This document shows, in pieces, positions 1 through 7,118 of a DNA stretch of 12,601 nucleotides. The translations under genes were made by a program, and so were the position numbers. The notes under the pieces are model-generated. The model saw only the letters and a program-made list of their open reading frames with translations, was not told the origin of the DNA and did no database searches. Numbering within the stretch: position 1 is the stretch's first letter; every line of letters starts with the position of its first letter. This DNA comes from an uncultured Clostridia bacterium (GTDB lineage: Bacteria; Bacillota; Clostridia; Christensenellales; Borkfalkiaceae), in contig CALVZR010000054.1 in NCBI GenBank assembly GCA_944372565.1, positions 1 to 12,601 on the forward strand, in the 5' to 3' direction.

Positions 1-212
1 CGAGCGGTGAAAACGAACCTTATACAGAAAGCGGGTTCATCGGGATCGAAGATATGCTTTCGGGAGCAGGCGTACTGATTCCCGCAGGGGCGACCGAAGT
101 ACAAGCGGTTACCGTTGCGGAAGACGGCTCTTTGACTTTCAAAGTTCCCGTTGTTAAAGGAACGCCGCGCACAGAAGTAACGCTTACCCGCATTACGGAA
201 ACTGTAGAATAA
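1..212 (+). CDS. C-terminal fragment of an unidentified protein (5' end outside window)
   Basis: The reading frame is open from the window edge (first full codon at 3) to TAA at 210-212, giving the last 69 residues of a protein that starts upstream. The fragment is rich in Val, Thr, Gly and short alternating hydrophobic stretches (for example VTVAEDGSLTFKVPVV), which suggests beta structure such as a C-terminal beta-sandwich. It ends in a Thr/Glu-rich strand. There is no membrane helix, cysteine or sorting motif in what is visible. Only 40 bases separate it from the next gene and no terminator lies between, so the two may be co-transcribed. I do not recognise the family, and no function can be given from this piece. 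Confidence 0.6.
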   Translation, partial: SGENEPYTESGFIGIEDMLSGAGVLIPAGATEVQAVTVAEDGSLTFKVPVVKGTPRTEVTLTRITETVE

Positions 213-236
213 CAAAAAATACAAAATTTCATTTAC

Positions 237-242
237 AAGGAG
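237..242 (+). promoter_or_regulatory. Ribosome binding site fixing the start at 253
   Basis: AAGGAG lies ten bases upstream of the ATG at 253. The alternative in-frame ATG at 310 (residue 20) has only a weak AAGAG upstream, so the longer 220-residue start is preferred. Confidence 0.7.
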
Positions 243-252
243 AAGATCAATC

Positions 253-915
253 ATGAGATCGGCAAAGGCATTTTTCAACTGGGCGTTTTCCACGAGAGCG
301 AAGAGCGTTATGAAAATTTATAACGACGAACCCATCACTCCCGAAAAGATGTTTTTAAGTTTCTGTTCCCACGATCCCACTTTCATTTCGCACGGACCCG
401 CGGGGCTGAACGGCAGCATCAAGGGCATCGGCTTTATGCCCAAGCCCGAATATCTGGAAGAAACGCTCGAAGCCTACATCAAACACATCAAAACCTACGA
501 CCCCGAGGATAAAACCTACTCCAAGCGCGGGCTGGGCGTGCTCATCAAATACATGTACGGCGACGAGGCGCACGACAGAATCGATTTCGAGCACATCGGT
601 TCGCTCGAAATGGCAAAACAGCATTCCTATGCAAACTACAAGGTCAATCCCGAGGCCACGCTTTTATTCTATCAGCCGCCCATGGTTTCCTTTGAAGTGC
701 GCGGCACCATGCATATTTACGACGAAATGGAATCGGGCAAGCGCGAAATTTATCAGCAGTTCATCAACGCGCAGCACGATATGTATCACACGCCAGATAT
801 GACGAGATGGCTCAAATATCCCGCATACGTGATGGATATCGAAGAAATTTACGACAACAGCGCCACGAAAGAGGGATTCGGCGTGAAACTCGAATACCCC
901 ATGCCCAAAGAATAA
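253..915 (+). CDS. Conserved hypothetical protein, possible divergent PPOX-like split-barrel protein
   Basis: This 220-residue soluble protein has no signal peptide or strong membrane segment. I do not recognise it firmly. The second half (residues 117-205) has an order that recalls pyridoxamine 5'-phosphate oxidase-like FMN split barrels: a helix with MAKQHSYANYKVNPEA, a strand LLFYQPPMVSFEVRG, another strand with an acidic turn, a helix, and a final strand YVMDIEEIYD. The NPxATLLFY and VRG spacing is the main cue. The first half (residues 25-110), rich in Tyr, His and charged residues, does not match a standard PPOX N-terminus. The gene lies 60 bases upstream of the peptide-binding lipoprotein gene with no terminator between, so it may be the first or second gene of the importer operon. 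A flavin-binding or redox role is only a guess. A good ribosome binding site supports that it is expressed. Confidence 0.75.
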   Translation: MRSAKAFFNWAFSTRAKSVMKIYNDEPITPEKMFLSFCSHDPTFISHGPAGLNGSIKGIGFMPKPEYLEETLEAYIKHIKTYDPEDKTYSKRGLGVLIKYMYGDEAHDRIDFEHIGSLEMAKQHSYANYKVNPEATLLFYQPPMVSFEVRGTMHIYDEMESGKREIYQQFINAQHDMYHTPDMTRWLKYPAYVMDIEEIYDNSATKEGFGVKLEYPMPKE

Positions 916-930
916 AACGGGCAAACGGAG

Positions 931-967
931 CCTGCGGGCGCACCCCGCGTCCGCGGACTTCCGCAGG
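931..967 (+). promoter_or_regulatory. GC-rich leader with alternative hairpins over the lipoprotein gene's Shine-Dalgarno
   Basis: CCTGCGG (931-937) is the exact reverse complement of CCGCAGG (961-967). Its 3' arm includes the AGG of the AGGA Shine-Dalgarno (965-968) of the gene starting at 976. A competing hairpin can form from GCGGG (934-938) and CCCGC (944-948), which uses part of the same 5' arm and would leave the Shine-Dalgarno free. A ten-base palindrome GTCCGCGGAC lies at 949-958. The arms are visible in the sequence. That they regulate translation is inference, and such pairings can arise by chance in a GC-rich spacer. Confidence 0.35.
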
Positions 968-975
968 AAAAGAAG

Positions 976-2841
976 ATGAAACATTTTTTGAAAAAACTGA
1001 CCGCCGCGGCGCTCGTTGCAGCCTTTGCGCTCACCGCCGCGGGGTGCAATACGTCCATCGCGGAACGCAGGGAAGATACGAGCTCCACGCTTTACGTGGG
1101 CTACGTTTCCTCCGCGTTCCCCACGACGTTCATGCCGTGGAGTTCGCGGGACGGCATTGCGCCCACCGTGGCGAGCCTCATTTACAATACGCTTTTCACC
1201 TTTGACGAGGAAACGGGGGAATATCTGCCGTCTGTCGCGAAAAGCTGGTGCTATACCGATTACGAGGGCAAGCCGCTCGTAACCGATGAAGGCGAGATCG
1301 ATTACGACGAGGTGGAAAAATATTATGCAGACGACAGCCGCCAGTATATGGTGGTGAAGATCGTGCTGCACGACGACGCCACTTGGAGCGACGGCGAACC
1401 CGTTACCGCGGAGGACGTGTATTACACCCTCGATATCGCCACGGACAACGCCCTTTCGGGGCACGCGGGCGCGCTCGCGTGGACGAACGATCTCGAACAC
1501 AAATCCAGCGGCGGCGTGCTGGAAAAGCAGGGGATATACACGAGGAATCACGACGAATGGGGCACCTATCCCTACGCCGAGGACGGTTCGGATACCGTTT
1601 TGTATCTGCACGTAAGAAAGGTGCTCGGCGCGATCGCCACCATTTTCACCTCCATTCTGATTCTGCCCGAACATATCTGGGAGCCGCTCGTGGACGAAGA
1701 TCACAAACTCAACAGCGAAGAGCCGAGCGGGGAGATTTTGAAACAGTATCAGAACCCGGTCGGCAGCGGCGCGTGGACGCTGGACGCCTCCCGTTCCTCG
1801 CGGCAGATGATCGTGCTCGAAAACCGCGGCACGGATTACCACCTCAAAGCGGAGGCCGGCAGCGCGCTTTATAAGGTGGATACCATCAAATTCATGTTGT
1901 ACATGGAGGAAAATACCGCGATATACGCCCTTTTGAAGGGGCATATCGATATTCTGGACGCTTCCATGAACTCCAACTATCTGCGCCTTTTCGAAGAAGA
2001 GGAAAACATCTATCTTTCCAACGTGGAGGGAACGTCCATTCAGACGCTCGTGCTCAACGTGTCCCCGCAGGAACAGTACAGGAACGATATGCGCGACATT
2101 CTCGCAAACGCCGATTTCCGCAAGGCGCTTGCGCTCGCCGTCAATCAGGAAGAGCTGATCAAAAACGTCATCAACGGGGCGGGGATCACCGCCTCCGCGG
2201 GGCTGATGCTGGAAAGCCAGGAAGTGCTGTATAATCCGGAAGCGGATATCCTTTCGGGGGATTACGAAGCCCGCCTCGCGGAAGCCAACGAGATCCTCGA
2301 CGGGCTGTATCCGCAAAAGGATTCCATGGGATACCGCCTCGCAAAAGGCAGGCGCATTTCCTTCGAAATTCTCGCCAACCCCGGCGAAACCGAACTCGTT
2401 TCCTTTTTGCAGGTGCAGTTCCAGAAGATCGGCGTGGAGGTCAGCTATAAAGCGGAAGGTTCCATGCCGGAGGATACCTACCTGTTCGAAGGCGATTTCG
2501 ATATGACTTTCCAGGCGGCGATCTTCAGCGTGGCGAATGTGGACGTGATGTACGATTCCCATTTCGTTTCCACATCGCGCGCGTCCAACTACGGCAGGCT
2601 GGCGGACGAAACGCTTACCGAAACGATAGACGAAATGCGCTACACGCTCAATCAGAACCTGAAATATGAGCTCGTGAAAGACATCCAGTTGCAGATCGCG
2701 CAGCTTTACTATAAAATCCCCATGTATTCTTCCAACGTCATTTCCGTGGCGCGGACCGACCGTTTTACGGGCTATACCGCGTCGCCGGGAGAAACGGTGT
2801 TCAACGAAGATACGCTCAAACAACTGATAAAGGTGGTGTGA
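976..2841 (+). CDS. Peptide ABC importer substrate-binding lipoprotein (SBP family 5, OppA/DppA type)
   Basis: This is the extracytoplasmic binding protein of a peptide importer, 621 residues long. Residues 1-23 form a lipoprotein signal peptide: KK, a hydrophobic Ala/Leu core, then TAAG before lipidated Cys24. The position three before Cys is Ala, which is tolerated but not canonical. The body follows family 5: an early strand with a MPWSSRDG segment, then SLIYNTLFTFDEETGEYLPSVAKSW in two parts, and the family hallmark WSDGEPVTAEDVYYTLD (about residues 137-153), followed by the two-lobe fold. An acidic Tyr/Asp/Glu-rich insertion (about residues 95-120) and a Glu-rich stretch make it longer than the usual ~540 residues. 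Its five-gene neighbourhood is the full Opp/Dpp set. The start is supported by AGGA at 965-968. Substrate cannot be read from sequence; the family takes di- and oligopeptides, but some members bind nickel, opines or sugars. Confidence 0.95.
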   Translation: MKHFLKKLTAAALVAAFALTAAGCNTSIAERREDTSSTLYVGYVSSAFPTTFMPWSSRDGIAPTVASLIYNTLFTFDEETGEYLPSVAKSWCYTDYEGKPLVTDEGEIDYDEVEKYYADDSRQYMVVKIVLHDDATWSDGEPVTAEDVYYTLDIATDNALSGHAGALAWTNDLEHKSSGGVLEKQGIYTRNHDEWGTYPYAEDGSDTVLYLHVRKVLGAIATIFTSILILPEHIWEPLVDEDHKLNSEEPSGEILKQYQNPVGSGAWTLDASRSSRQMIVLENRGTDYHLKAEAGSALYKVDTIKFMLYMEENTAIYALLKGHIDILDASMNSNYLRLFEEEENIYLSNVEGTSIQTLVLNVSPQEQYRNDMRDILANADFRKALALAVNQEELIKNVINGAGITASAGLMLESQEVLYNPEADILSGDYEARLAEANEILDGLYPQKDSMGYRLAKGRRISFEILANPGETELVSFLQVQFQKIGVEVSYKAEGSMPEDTYLFEGDFDMTFQAAIFSVANVDVMYDSHFVSTSRASNYGRLADETLTETIDEMRYTLNQNLKYELVKDIQLQIAQLYYKIPMYSSNVISVARTDRFTGYTASPGETVFNEDTLKQLIKVV

Positions 2842-2842
2842 T

Positions 2843-3844
2843 ATGAAAGCGTCTTATGTGATCAAAAGGATATTGCTCACGATCTTCATCTTTCTCGTCG
2901 TCATCACGCTGTGTTTCTTTATTCCGAGGATCGGCGTGAGCGACCCCGCCAGCCGCTATTATCCGGCGCAGACGGCGGGCATGAGCGACGAGGAGTACGA
3001 ATACATCAAAGAGCAGATCCGCATCCAGTACGGACTGAACGGCAGTACGTTTCAGCAGTACATCAACTATATGGCAGACCTTTTCACGGGGGATCTGGGC
3101 ACGTCTTATCAGACGGGCAGCCCGAAGGTGATCGACTGCATCGCCGAGTGCCTGCCGTGGACGCTCGTGCTCTCGGTGTCGAATCTGCTCATCTCGCTCG
3201 TCATCGGGATCCTGATCGGCACGATGGCGGCGTGGAAACGGGGGCGATGGCAGGATAAGCTGCTGCTCAACGCCTCCACGATCACGACCGCGCTGCCCGC
3301 TTTCTTCATCGCCCTCATTCTGTCTTTTTATCTCGGGTTTGAATGGGAGATCTTCCCCGCCTATACCGATCAGAACATGACGGCCAATTTCGACTGGAGC
3401 TGGCAGGCGATCTCCACGGTGATGTATAACGCCGCGCTGCCCGTGTTCGCCATGGTCATCGGGGGCATCGTGTCCTACGCGCAGTCCACGCGAAACAGCG
3501 TGATCGCCGTTTCGGGGGACGATTTCATCCTCACGGCGAAGGCGAAGGGGCTTTCCAACAACAAGGTCATCTACGGGCATACGCTCAGAAACGCCATGCT
3601 GCCCATCGTAACGCAGTTCGGCATGAACGTTTCCGGGCTGATCGGCGGCTCGGTGGTCATCGAGCAGATCTTCAACTGGAACGGTATGGGCACGCTGTTT
3701 TTAACGGCGAACAGCAACAACGACTATCCGCTCATGATGGGCATCATGATCTTCATGTCCGCGTTCGCGCTCGTGGCGAACCTGCTCACGGACTTCGTGT
3801 ATTCCCTGCTCGACCCGCGCGTCACTTTGGGGGAACGGCGATGA
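2843..3844 (+). CDS. oppB: Peptide ABC importer permease, OppB/DppB type
   Basis: This 333-residue integral membrane subunit forms half of the translocation pore. It has an N-terminal anchor helix (about residues 9-28), the family motif GDLGTSY (83-89), membrane helices around 108-130, 145-163, 195-212, 258-275 and 298-320, and the cytoplasmic coupling loop around residues 226-254 (DDFILTAKAKGLSNN then a HTLRNAMLPI segment). That loop is the EAA motif that docks on the ATPases. Length and order are normal for OppB. The start lies one base after the binding protein's stop, with AAGGTGG inside the end of that gene as ribosome binding site. Its own stop overlaps the next start in ATGA, so translation is probably coupled. 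The symbol is family-level; DppB is equally possible. Confidence 0.95.
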   Translation: MKASYVIKRILLTIFIFLVVITLCFFIPRIGVSDPASRYYPAQTAGMSDEEYEYIKEQIRIQYGLNGSTFQQYINYMADLFTGDLGTSYQTGSPKVIDCIAECLPWTLVLSVSNLLISLVIGILIGTMAAWKRGRWQDKLLLNASTITTALPAFFIALILSFYLGFEWEIFPAYTDQNMTANFDWSWQAISTVMYNAALPVFAMVIGGIVSYAQSTRNSVIAVSGDDFILTAKAKGLSNNKVIYGHTLRNAMLPIVTQFGMNVSGLIGGSVVIEQIFNWNGMGTLFLTANSNNDYPLMMGIMIFMSAFALVANLLTDFVYSLLDPRVTLGERR

Positions 3845-5121
3845 AAGTTCTGAAAAATGTCGGTTTGTTCTGCTGGCGCTTTCTCTGCGGCGTGGGCAGG
3901 TTCTTCAAAAAACTCTGGCAGCATAAACAGGGGAGAGTGGGGCTGATCATCGTGGCGTTCCTCGCCGTTCTGGCCATCTTCGCCCCCCTCATCGCGCCGT
4001 ACGATCCTTACGACGTTACCCAGCGCGCCGAAAAGGGGCTCACCCCTTCGTGGGAGCACCTCCTCGGCACGTCCATCACCACGGGGCAGGATATCTTTTC
4101 CATGCTGATTTACGGCACGCGCTCCTCGCTCAGCATCGGGCTGATCACGGGCGTGGTCATCGCCGTGCTCGGTTCGCTGCTCGGCATCGCCGCGGGCTAT
4201 CTCGGCGGCTGGGTGGATACCCTCATCATGCGCGTCGTGGACGTTTTGCTGGTCATTCCCTCGCTCCCGCTCGTCATCGTGATGACGAACGTTCTGGGAA
4301 CGAGCTACGCCGTCATCGTGCTGGTGTTCGCGGCGTTCGGCTGGACGGGGCTCGCCCGCGTGGTTCGCTCGCAGGTTATCCTCATCAAAAACGCCAACTA
4401 TGTGAAGGCGGCGGAACTGGTGGGCGCGAGCAAATGGTATATCATGTGGCGGCACATCCTGCCCGCCGTTTCCAACCTCCTCATCATGAGCACGGCGCTC
4501 ACCAGCGCGGGCATCATGGTCGCGGAGGCGGGGCTTTCCTTCCTGGGGCTGGGCAATCCCACCGCCATCAGCTGGGGCAAAATGCTCGCGGACGCCCAGA
4601 GCGGCGGCGCCATGCTCTTCGGGCATTGGTGGAGCATTCTCGCGCCCGGTATAGGCATCTTCCTTTCGGTGTATTCCTTCATGCGCATCGGTCTGGCGCT
4701 CGAAGAGATCTTAAACCCCAAAATGCGCAAGGGCAGCAGTATGGTGAAGGTGTTCAAGCACCTCAATAACACCTATCTCGACGAGGTGTTCGCCTCGATG
4801 GACGAAGCGAGCAGGCTCAAAGGCGAATACGCGGGGGACGCTCTCCCCGAAGAGGTAAAAACGGAAACGCTCGCGCTCGAAACCTACGCGCCCCTCACGG
4901 GAGGCGTTCCCGAAGTCGTACCTGCGGAAGAGATCGCAATCGAGCTGCCCGCCGCGGAGATCGCGGCGGAAAACGCCGAAAACGAAGCGGGCGCTCCGCC
5001 CGCGGAGAGCGCGGCGCCGGCGGAAGAGTCCGCGCCCGCGCAGACGCGCGGCGGACGGCACCGCCGTTCGAAAAAACCGGGCAAGCCGCGCGTGGAAACC
5101 AAGGACGGGGGTGACAAATGA
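3841..5121 (+). CDS. oppC: Peptide ABC importer permease, OppC/DppC type, with long acidic C-terminal tail
   Basis: Residues 1-296 are a normal OppC/DppC permease. There is a basic cytoplasmic N-terminus, a first helix at about 32-52, the segment GTSITTGQDIFSMLIYGTR (76-94, where the family has GTDxxGRDxxSRLxYG), further helices to about 290, and the EAA coupling loop NYVKAAELVGASKWYIMWRH (186-205). Residues 297-426 form an unusual tail: a short amphipathic part (about 300-330), then a low-complexity stretch rich in Ala, Glu and Pro (about 335-402), then a strongly basic end (RGGRHRRSKKPGKPR). Relatives usually stop near residue 300. The tail is in frame, keeps the codon style of the gene, and runs directly into the next gene (ATGA overlap at 5118), so it is not an obvious frameshift. 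It should lie in the cytoplasm beside the ATPases. Confidence 0.93.
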   Translation: MKVLKNVGLFCWRFLCGVGRFFKKLWQHKQGRVGLIIVAFLAVLAIFAPLIAPYDPYDVTQRAEKGLTPSWEHLLGTSITTGQDIFSMLIYGTRSSLSIGLITGVVIAVLGSLLGIAAGYLGGWVDTLIMRVVDVLLVIPSLPLVIVMTNVLGTSYAVIVLVFAAFGWTGLARVVRSQVILIKNANYVKAAELVGASKWYIMWRHILPAVSNLLIMSTALTSAGIMVAEAGLSFLGLGNPTAISWGKMLADAQSGGAMLFGHWWSILAPGIGIFLSVYSFMRIGLALEEILNPKMRKGSSMVKVFKHLNNTYLDEVFASMDEASRLKGEYAGDALPEEVKTETLALETYAPLTGGVPEVVPAEEIAIELPAAEIAAENAENEAGAPPAESAAPAEESAPAQTRGGRHRRSKKPGKPRVETKDGGDK

Positions 5122-6137
5122 ACGCGCTCGAAGTAAAGAATTTAAAAGTGATCTTCCCCACGGAGATGGGGATCGTGCGCGCGGTGGAGGGCATCGATAT
5201 CGAGATCGAGCAGGGCAAGTGCGCCGCCATCGTGGGCGAATCGGGATGCGGCAAGAGCGTTACCTCGCTCGCCGTGATGAAACTGCTTTCCACCCCGCCC
5301 GCCATCGTGCGGGTGGATAAACTCGAACTGGGCGGCACGGACATCAAGGGCCTCACCGACAAGCAGATGCAGAAAGTGCGCGGCAAGGACGTGGCGATGA
5401 TCTTTCAGGACGCGCTCACCGCGCTCAACCCCGTCATGCAGGTGGGAAAGCAGATCGACGAGATTTTCCTCGCGCATAATCTGAGCGACGGCGAAAACGG
5501 AAAAACGGGGCGGGTCAACCGCAAGAAAGAGGCAAAACGCCGCACCATAGAGGCGCTCAAACTCGTGGGCATCAGCGACGCCGAACTGCGCTACAAGGCG
5601 TATCCGCACCAGCTTTCGGGGGGAATGCGCCAGCGCGTGCTCATCGCAATGGCGTTTGCGTGCAATCCCAATCTCATCATCGCGGACGAACCGACCACCG
5701 CGCTCGACGTAACCATTCAGGCGCAGGTGCTCGACGTGCTCAAAGATCTGCAGCGCAAGCGGAACACTTCGCTTATGCTCATCACGCACGATTTGTCCAT
5801 CGTGATGAATATGGCAGACGAAATTTACGTGATGTACTGCGGCAAGATCGTGGAACGGGGCACGACGAGGGAGATCTTCAAAGACCCCCTGCACCCCTAC
5901 ACGATGGGGCTGCTCGGTTCCATCGCCCGCATCGGGGACGCGAAGAGCCGTTTCGTGCAGATTCCCTCTTCGCTGCCTAGCCCCATCCATAAACCTTCGG
6001 GGTGCTATTTCCACCCGCGCTGCCAATACGCGGGCGAACGGTGCAAAACCGAAATGCCCCCGCTGGAAAAGCTGGAAGGGGGCAGGTGCGTGCGCTGCTG
6101 GAACTATAAGGAGATCAAAAATGGAAAGAACGGATAA
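5118..6137 (+). CDS. oppD: Peptide ABC importer ATPase, OppD/DppD type
   Basis: This 339-residue ATPase powers the importer from the cytoplasmic face. Visible motifs are Walker A GESGCGKS (40-47), Q-loop MIFQD (94-98), signature LSGGMRQR (166-173), Walker B LIIADEP (186-192) and switch His224 in LITHD. The C-terminal oligopeptide-importer domain carries PxxPSxxH and a cysteine set (C296, C302, C309, C324, C327) in the pattern GCxFxPRC...C...C. In several Opp/Dpp ATPases this pattern is known or suspected to bind an iron-sulfur cluster. Length is normal. The start overlaps the previous stop in ATGA, and the 3' end overlaps the next ATPase by 17 bases. It should pair with that ATPase as a heterodimer. 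The symbol is family-level. Confidence 0.96.
   Translation: MNALEVKNLKVIFPTEMGIVRAVEGIDIEIEQGKCAAIVGESGCGKSVTSLAVMKLLSTPPAIVRVDKLELGGTDIKGLTDKQMQKVRGKDVAMIFQDALTALNPVMQVGKQIDEIFLAHNLSDGENGKTGRVNRKKEAKRRTIEALKLVGISDAELRYKAYPHQLSGGMRQRVLIAMAFACNPNLIIADEPTTALDVTIQAQVLDVLKDLQRKRNTSLMLITHDLSIVMNMADEIYVMYCGKIVERGTTREIFKDPLHPYTMGLLGSIARIGDAKSRFVQIPSSLPSPIHKPSGCYFHPRCQYAGERCKTEMPPLEKLEGGRCVRCWNYKEIKNGKNG
6108..6113 (+). promoter_or_regulatory. Ribosome binding site of the second ATPase inside the first
   Basis: AAGGAG lies seven bases before ATG 6121, inside the last codons of the upstream ATPase gene. It decides the start that creates the 17-base gene overlap. Confidence 0.75.
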
Positions 6138-7116
6138 GCCCCTGCTGAAACTGGAAAACATCAACGTCACGTTCCCCGTGAAGAAGGATTTTCCCTTTCA
6201 GAAACGGCGGTTCGTGAAGGCGGTTTCGGACGTTTCCCTGGAAATTTATCCCGGCGAAACCTTCGGCGTGGTGGGCGAATCGGGGTGCGGAAAGAGCACG
6301 CTCGCGAACACCACGCTGGGGATGCAGAAAGTGGATTCGGGCAAGATCTTTTTCGAGGATAAGGACCTCACCGTGATGAATAAGCGGGAACTCAAAGAAG
6401 TGCGCCGCAGTATGCAGATGATCTTTCAGGACCCCTTTTCCTCGCTCAATCCCCGTTTCAGCGTGTTCGACATCGTTTCCGAACCGCTCCGCATCAAGGG
6501 CGGCTACACGCAGGAAGAAATGCGCGCGCTCGTGGCGGAAATGCTCGCGGAAGTCGGGCTTTCGGAAGGGGATTTAGACCGTTTTCCCTCGGATTTTTCG
6601 GGCGGGCAGAAACAGAGGATCGGCATCGCCCGCGCGCTCATCTTAAAGCCGAAATATCTCGTTTGCGACGAGCCCGTTTCCGCGCTGGACGTTTCGGTGC
6701 ACGCGCAGATCCTCAACCTGCTGATGGACTTGCAGGAAAAATTCCACATTACCTATCTTTTCATCTCGCACAACCTCGCGGTGGTGAAGCGCATCTGCGA
6801 CAGGGTGATCGTGATGTACCTCGGCAAGGTGATGGAATACGGCAACGTGGAGCGCATCTTCAAAAACCCCGTGCATCCCTACACGAAGGCGCTCATCAGC
6901 GCGATCTTCGATACCGATATCGACTGCCCGCGCGAGCGCGCCAAACTCAAAGGCGAAGTGCCCAGCCCCATCAATCCGCCCGCGGGGTGCCGTTTCTGCG
7001 GCAGATGTCCCGAAGAATGTCCCGAATGTTCGCAGGGCGAGCCGCCCCTCGTGGAGGTGGAGGAAGACCATTTCGTGGCGTGCATCCGCCATACTTCTTT
7101 GGGGGAGAAAGCGTAA
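6121..7116 (+). CDS. oppF: Peptide ABC importer ATPase, OppF/DppF type
   Basis: This 331-residue partner ATPase of the importer has an N-terminal segment FPVKKDFPFQKRRFVKAV typical of OppF. Motifs are Walker A GESGCGKST (52-60), Q-loop MIFQDPFSSLNPR (100-112), signature FSGGQKQR (159-166), Walker B YLVCDEP (179-185) and switch His217 in FISHN. The C-terminal domain has KGEVPSPINPPAGC followed by a dense cysteine set (C290, C293, C296, C300, C303, C321). This is two cysteines more than the usual GCxFxxRCP...C...C pattern, so metal or iron-sulfur binding is plausible but not shown. Length is normal. The gene ends two bases before the GTG of the next gene, which places that enzyme in the same transcript. 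The symbol is family-level. Confidence 0.96.
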   Translation: MERTDKPLLKLENINVTFPVKKDFPFQKRRFVKAVSDVSLEIYPGETFGVVGESGCGKSTLANTTLGMQKVDSGKIFFEDKDLTVMNKRELKEVRRSMQMIFQDPFSSLNPRFSVFDIVSEPLRIKGGYTQEEMRALVAEMLAEVGLSEGDLDRFPSDFSGGQKQRIGIARALILKPKYLVCDEPVSALDVSVHAQILNLLMDLQEKFHITYLFISHNLAVVKRICDRVIVMYLGKVMEYGNVERIFKNPVHPYTKALISAIFDTDIDCPRERAKLKGEVPSPINPPAGCRFCGRCPEECPECSQGEPPLVEVEEDHFVACIRHTSLGEKA

Positions 7117-7118
7117 CC

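Noticed and set aside
182..252. Possible promoter before the gene at 253 (TAGAAT at 205-210 and AT-rich spacer)
   Set aside because: No acceptable -35 lies 16-18 bases upstream, so I could not support a promoter here.
664..2823. Long minus-strand open frame (719 codons) opposite the binding-protein gene
   Set aside because: It lies wholly antisense to a well-recognised lipoprotein gene (and the end of its neighbour). Its translation is rich in Arg, His and Phe without any family pattern, and the frame stays open only because of GC-rich codon bias.
3724..4626. Minus-strand open frame over the OppC gene
   Set aside because: His/Arg/Asp-rich low-sense translation antisense to a clear permease; a codon-bias shadow.
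4950..5100. Repeat-like Ala/Glu/Pro codons in the OppC tail as a DNA repeat
   Set aside because: There is no regular unit at DNA level; it is low-complexity protein composition, reported as a protein feature instead.
5142..6170. Minus-strand open frame over the OppD gene
   Set aside because: Antisense to an ATPase with all motifs intact; no ribosome binding site or family pattern.
6663..7118. Upstream extension of the desulfidase frame to an ATG at 6663
   Set aside because: The extra 152 codons lie inside oppF in another frame and translate to Arg-rich nonsense; GTG 7119 after the oppF stop is the sensible start.
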